A DNA stretch of 15,496 nt, taken from contig CAMDSS010000019.1 in assembly GCA_945907085.1 (NCBI GenBank), positions 1-15,496 of the forward strand. Reading direction: 5' to 3'. The notes under the pieces were generated by a model. That model made no database searches. It saw only the letters and a list, made by a program, of their open reading frames with translations, and was not told where the DNA came from. This DNA is from Cyanobium sp. NIES-981 (lineage in GTDB: Bacteria > Cyanobacteriota > Cyanobacteriia > PCC-6307 > Cyanobiaceae). The translations under genes were made by a program, and so were the position numbers. This document shows positions 12,632-15,496 of this stretch, in pieces. Each line of letters begins with the position of its first letter. The first letter of the stretch is position 1.

Positions 12632-14011
12632 ATGGCTCGCACCAAGCGGGCTTGGCAATGCCTCGAGCTCAGGGCAACGGCTGGCTCGATTGCAGCCCTG
12701 GTTGTGTTGCCGGCCCTTGCCCTGCTGCTCGCCCCCAGGCCCAGGGCCCAGGGGCTTGAGCGCTTGCTCAGCCAGGTCGCCCTGATCCAGAGTTTCCCCA
12801 CCCAGGGCCGCCTTGGTGCTCCTCCCCTGTGGCAACAACGGCTTGGTCCCTCCTTGGCAGGCCAAGTCTGGAATCGCCAACCCCTCTGGTGGCAATTTTG
12901 GGCCGAGCATGGTGATGGTGCTGCCTATCTCGCCTTCCCGTGGGCCTCATGGCCTGAGCCGTATCGCCAGGCCCTCCCACCCAACAGCCTCCGGGTTGAT
13001 GACCTGCTGGTGGTTGCCCCAGACCCCCTCTCCCAGCGCTTGCTGCGCGACGAACTGCGGCTCAAGCAACGCCAGGGCCAGGGCCTCCTCCAGCGGTGCC
13101 GCCAACGGCTTGAGCAGGGTCAGTCGGTCTATTGGAGCCCAGCGGGCCTTGGAGCCCTGGTGGGGCCGGTGGCGCCGCTTCTCCAGCATGTGCAGCAAGG
13201 TTGTCTCAGCCTTGCTTTGCACGGCAAATCCTTGCTTCTTTCGGGAGAGGCCGCCGCAACCCAGGGGTATTTGGGTGGCGCCCAAGCCACCGACACCCAA
13301 CCGCCATTGCCGCCCCTGGGGCCCAGCGTGCTCCTGGAACTGCGGGGATCGGAACTGGATCCCATCCTGGAAGGTTTGCTCTCCCGTCAATTGATCCGTG
13401 ATCCCTTGGCAGCCCGATACGGCATTGCCCAGCCCCAGTTAGCCCTGATTCGCCAAACCCCCTTCCTCCTGCGCCTCAATCGCCTGCCCAAGGGGCCATT
13501 CCAGGCGGGATTGGAATTGCGGCTGGCGGTGGGTTCAAACCAGCGTCAGTGGGCTGCCCTGCTGCAAGGCCTTCGCCCCGCCTTGATTGCCCAGGGGATG
13601 GTGGATGGCTCGCCATCCCTACAAAGCCCCGCCGGCGCGATCGGCTCCGCCAGGTTCCCGGCCGCGCAATGGAGCCGTGATGATGGCCAGGTGGTGGGTG
13701 GCTGGCGCTGGTTGCGGGAGCCAGGGGGAGCCCCCCAGGTGCTGTTGTTCCTTGGACCTGACCCCAGCGGCCCCAAGGCCGATGGCGGGCTAAAAGCCGA
13801 CGGCCCAGCGAAAACGGACTGGGCACCAACAGGGAAGGGTTTACTGCGTTTGCGCCTGCGCCCGAAGGACCTAGCGGGGCTAGGCCTGCTTCCACCGGAT
13901 TTGCCCAAGCCCGTTCAGACGGCCAGCCAGCTGGCCATCGACACGTCGATCAAGCGCCGGGAGCCCCTGAGCCAGCTGGGGGGATCGCTGCAGTGGAAGG
14001 GTTCTCGCTAG
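12632..14011 (+). CDS. Membrane-anchored 459-residue protein of unknown function
   Basis: The protein starts MARTKRAWQCLELRATAGSI and has one hydrophobic segment at about 17-34, probably an uncleaved signal anchor, so most of it should face the periplasm or thylakoid lumen. The remainder is rich in leucine, glutamine and proline, with elements such as LRVDDLLVVAPDPLSQRLLR (120-139), CLSLALHGKSLLLSGEAAAT (191-210) and PPLGPSVLLELRGSELDPIL (227-246). This alternation resembles repeated beta-alpha halves such as in cyanobacterial DUF3352-like proteins, but I cannot confirm membership. A linker at 380-391 carries two copies of a GxKADG motif. A TTG at 12617 would overlap the preceding stop codon; ATG 12632 was preferred. 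The 3' end overlaps thf1 by 62 bases, tail to tail. Confidence 0.8.
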   Translation: MARTKRAWQCLELRATAGSIAALVVLPALALLLAPRPRAQGLERLLSQVALIQSFPTQGRLGAPPLWQQRLGPSLAGQVWNRQPLWWQFWAEHGDGAAYLAFPWASWPEPYRQALPPNSLRVDDLLVVAPDPLSQRLLRDELRLKQRQGQGLLQRCRQRLEQGQSVYWSPAGLGALVGPVAPLLQHVQQGCLSLALHGKSLLLSGEAAATQGYLGGAQATDTQPPLPPLGPSVLLELRGSELDPILEGLLSRQLIRDPLAARYGIAQPQLALIRQTPFLLRLNRLPKGPFQAGLELRLAVGSNQRQWAALLQGLRPALIAQGMVDGSPSLQSPAGAIGSARFPAAQWSRDDGQVVGGWRWLREPGGAPQVLLFLGPDPSGPKADGGLKADGPAKTDWAPTGKGLLRLRLRPKDLAGLGLLPPDLPKPVQTASQLAIDTSIKRREPLSQLGGSLQWKGSR

Positions 14012-14705
14012 GGGGAGTTGTCTCATCAGCGGGAGCCAGTTTCTCGGCTAGGGCTTTTTCGCGCTTGCGACGGTCGGCTGCCACGGTTTCCTCCATCAGT
14101 TCCACCGCCTGGGCCAACTTCTCCAGGTTGGTGGCATAGAGGTTGATGTCCTTGTCGAGGCGATCACGCAACAGCCCCATGGCGGTACCCAGGTCGTGGG
14201 CATAGCTGCGCAGGGTGGCTGGATCCATGCCATCGGCGCCCTGGGCCTGCTCCAGCAGGCTGAAAAGGCCAACGGCCATCAGCCTTGAGTAGTGGAAATC
14301 AGGCCGGCGAATGCCAGCTAGGGCTGCGGCTACCGGCTGGGGTGCTCCCTCGCCTTGCTGCTCCACCCATTGCTTCACCTCGTCCACGCTGTGGTGGCCC
14401 ATGGCGGCCATGGCCCCATCCCGTTGTTGACGCAGTTGCTGGGCATCAAAGCCAGAGGCAGCACAGAGGGCAGCCAGGAGCCCCTCACGGTGCTGTTCGG
14501 GGCGGTAGCCCTTGGTGAAGCCGTCGAAGACCTGGATCAGACCGCAACTAAACAGGGCATCCAGTTCGAAGCCAGCCTGATGGCTGAGTAGGTGGAGCTC
14601 CACCAGAAGCTCATCCACCACGCGCCTGTACAGGGGCGCGATCACGTAAGGGAATGCCAGATGGAAAGCGCGCTTGCTATCGGCAACGGTGAGAGCAACG
14701 CCCAC
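13950..14705 (-). CDS. thf1: Thf1/Psb29, photosystem II biogenesis and FtsH-associated protein
   Basis: From the GTG at 14705 the protein has 251 residues. Family blocks are TVADSKRAFHLAFPYVIAPL, YRRVVDELLVELHLLSHQ, LFSCGLIQVFDGFTKGYRPE and DFHYSRLMAVGLFSLLEQ. A C-terminal coiled coil follows (DKDINLYATNLEKLAQAVEL onward) and then a proline/alanine-rich tail. Thf1/Psb29 is known to be needed for photosystem II assembly or repair and for normal thylakoid FtsH levels. A TTG at 14714 is an alternative start; no ATG is available. It is divergent from clpP with 74 bases between starts. The last 62 bases overlap the opposite unknown gene, so its C-terminal tail and that gene's end are encoded on the same DNA. 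Confidence 0.93.
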   Translation of the reverse strand: MGVALTVADSKRAFHLAFPYVIAPLYRRVVDELLVELHLLSHQAGFELDALFSCGLIQVFDGFTKGYRPEQHREGLLAALCAASGFDAQQLRQQRDGAMAAMGHHSVDEVKQWVEQQGEGAPQPVAAALAGIRRPDFHYSRLMAVGLFSLLEQAQGADGMDPATLRSYAHDLGTAMGLLRDRLDKDINLYATNLEKLAQAVELMEETVAADRRKREKALAEKLAPADETTPPSENPSTAAIPPAGSGAPGA

Positions 14706-14736
14706 TCGGAACAACCAGAAGTGGAGCGACCCTAGC

Positions 14737-14779
14737 GGGCCAGGCTCAGTAAGATCGACTCAGTTCAATTGTCTGGCCC
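14737..14779 (+). promoter_or_regulatory. Inverted repeat in the clpP leader
   Basis: GGGCCAG (14737-14743) is perfectly complementary to CTGGCCC (14773-14779), which directly abuts the clpP ATG. Between the arms CTCAGT occurs twice (14745-14750 and 14759-14764). TAAGAT (14750-14755) could serve as a -10 element, in which case only the right arm would be in the mRNA; with an upstream promoter the hairpin would cover the ribosome site. Confidence 0.35.
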
Positions 14780-15370
14780 ATGATCCCGATCGTCATTGAA
14801 GAGTCGGGTCGGGGCGAGCGCGCGTTTGATATCTATTCGCGCCTGCTGCGCGAACGGATCATTTTTCTCGGTGAGCCCGTAACCGCGGAATCCGCCAACC
14901 GGGTGGTCGCCCAGCTCCTGTTCCTGGAGGCGGAGGACCCCGACAAGGACATCTTCATGTACATCAATTCCCCAGGGGGCTCGGTGTATGACGGGCTTGG
15001 GATCTTCGACACCATGCAGCACATCAAGCCTGATGTGCAAACCGTTTGCGTGGGCCTGGCGGCTTCCATGGGGGCCTTTTTGTTGACTGCCGGCACCAAG
15101 GGCAAGCGAAGCAGCCTCACCCATTCGCGGATCATGATCCACCAACCCTTGGGCGGGGCCAGGGGCCAGGCCAGCGACATCCGCATTCAGGCCGATGAAA
15201 TCCTCTACCTGAAGCAAAAACTGAACCAGGAACTTGCCGACCGCACTGGCCAACCCCTGACCCGCATCCAGGAAGACACCGACCGCGATTTCTTCATGTC
15301 GCCAGCTGAGGCCGTGGGTTACGGCCTCATCGATAAGGTGATCGAAAAGCGGCCCATGCGCCCCGTTTGA
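14780..15370 (+). CDS. clpP: ATP-dependent Clp protease proteolytic subunit
   Basis: The 196-residue serine protease subunit starts MIPIVIEESGRGERAFDIYS. The catalytic triad is complete: S96 in GLAASMGAF, H121 in RIMIHQPLGG and D170 in DTDRDFFMS. The substrate-channel and handle regions FMYINSPGGSVYDGLGIFDT and IQADEILYLKQKLNQ are typical. It forms tetradecameric rings that work with Clp ATPases, and ClpS from this same window is an adaptor of that system. Cyanobacteria usually carry several clpP paralogues plus clpR; which one this is cannot be assigned firmly, although a neighbourhood with thf1 and ftsH fits what I recall of picocyanobacteria. No Shine-Dalgarno sequence precedes the ATG. 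It converges on ftsH with a 25-base gap. Confidence 0.97.
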   Translation: MIPIVIEESGRGERAFDIYSRLLRERIIFLGEPVTAESANRVVAQLLFLEAEDPDKDIFMYINSPGGSVYDGLGIFDTMQHIKPDVQTVCVGLAASMGAFLLTAGTKGKRSSLTHSRIMIHQPLGGARGQASDIRIQADEILYLKQKLNQELADRTGQPLTRIQEDTDRDFFMSPAEAVGYGLIDKVIEKRPMRPV

Positions 15371-15395
15371 TTGGGGTAGGGCCGCCTAGAGATCC

Positions 15396-15496
15396 CTAGC
15401 CGAGGCTGGTTTCCTTGTCGAGGACTGGGGAAAACCGCTCCTTCTCCGGGATGGTGCTGAATTCGGCCACGATGGCCCGGAATTCATCGCCATCCA
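15396..15496 (-). CDS. ftsH: FtsH thylakoid metalloprotease, C-terminal end only
   Basis: The minus-strand frame entering from the right edge reads DGDEFRAIVAEFSTIPEKER followed by FSPVLDKETSLG and TAG at 15396-15398. This matches the C-terminal end of cyanobacterial FtsH proteins (DGDEFRxIVAEYTxVPxKExF type, as in the photosystem II repair FtsH). Only 33 codons lie in the window; the AAA and zinc-protease domains are beyond the edge. The identification rests on this short tail and on the fitting neighbourhood of clpP and thf1. Confidence 0.75.
   Translation of the reverse strand, partial: DGDEFRAIVAEFSTIPEKERFSPVLDKETSLG

Noticed and set aside
1..15496. CRISPR array, transposon, integron or defence system
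   Set aside because: No regularly spaced repeats, transposase, integrase, nuclease-helicase or toxin-antitoxin genes were found on either strand.

Overview
The window looks like a chromosomal core region of a high-GC unicellular cyanobacterium of the Synechococcus/Cyanobium picocyanobacterial group. The evidence is a 33-residue PetN (cytochrome b6f), a Psb32-type TPM protein, Thf1/Psb29, a pheophorbide-a-oxygenase-like Rieske protein, a cyanobacterial-type ClpS, and a minus-strand end that reads as the C-terminus of a thylakoid-type FtsH. Genes are tightly packed on both strands, GTG and TTG starts are frequent, Shine-Dalgarno sequences are mostly absent, and gene ends often overlap. I see no tRNA, rRNA, CRISPR array, transposase, integrase or phage module.

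Layout. 1-442: 3' part of a GH104 lysozyme-like gene, facing psb32 (minus, 447-1280). 1305-2576: MidA/NDUFAF7-type methyltransferase, overlapping tail to tail an atypical SDR (2542-3216, minus). 3330-4236: a small membrane protein with a PGLG motif and a TerB-like protein. 4487-6969: a Rieske oxygenase, a small conserved-looking protein and a DUF429 protein, all plus and probably partly co-transcribed. 6983-8122: aroB (minus), divergent from a lone sugar-type ABC permease (8158-9045), which is followed by purK (9097-10269). 10270-10547: an unusual non-coding stretch packed with inverted repeats. 10548-11207: nitroreductase (minus). 11275-11670: unknown protein. 11659-12312: DUF2103 and clpS (minus, clpS first). 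12333-12434: petN, then a 50-codon single-membrane-span ORF (12468-12620) and a 459-residue membrane-anchored protein of unknown function (12632-14011). 13950-14705: thf1 (minus), divergent from clpP (14780-15370), which converges on the 3' end of an ftsH gene (15396-15496, minus).

How the genes fit together. The last 4 kb hold four proteolysis or photosystem quality-control genes (clpS, thf1, clpP, ftsH) around petN. ClpS is the N-degron adaptor of Clp protease, Thf1 is known to affect thylakoid FtsH, and FtsH degrades damaged photosystem II proteins; Psb32 at the other end also belongs to photosystem II protection and repair. The rest is housekeeping (aroB, purK) or redox functions (nitroreductase, SDR, Rieske). 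I did not find an obviously new system. The points most worth a second look are the structured 10.3-10.55 kb intergenic region, the short membrane ORF next to petN, the unknown 459-residue protein, and a ClpS whose N-degron pocket histidine appears to be aspartate.
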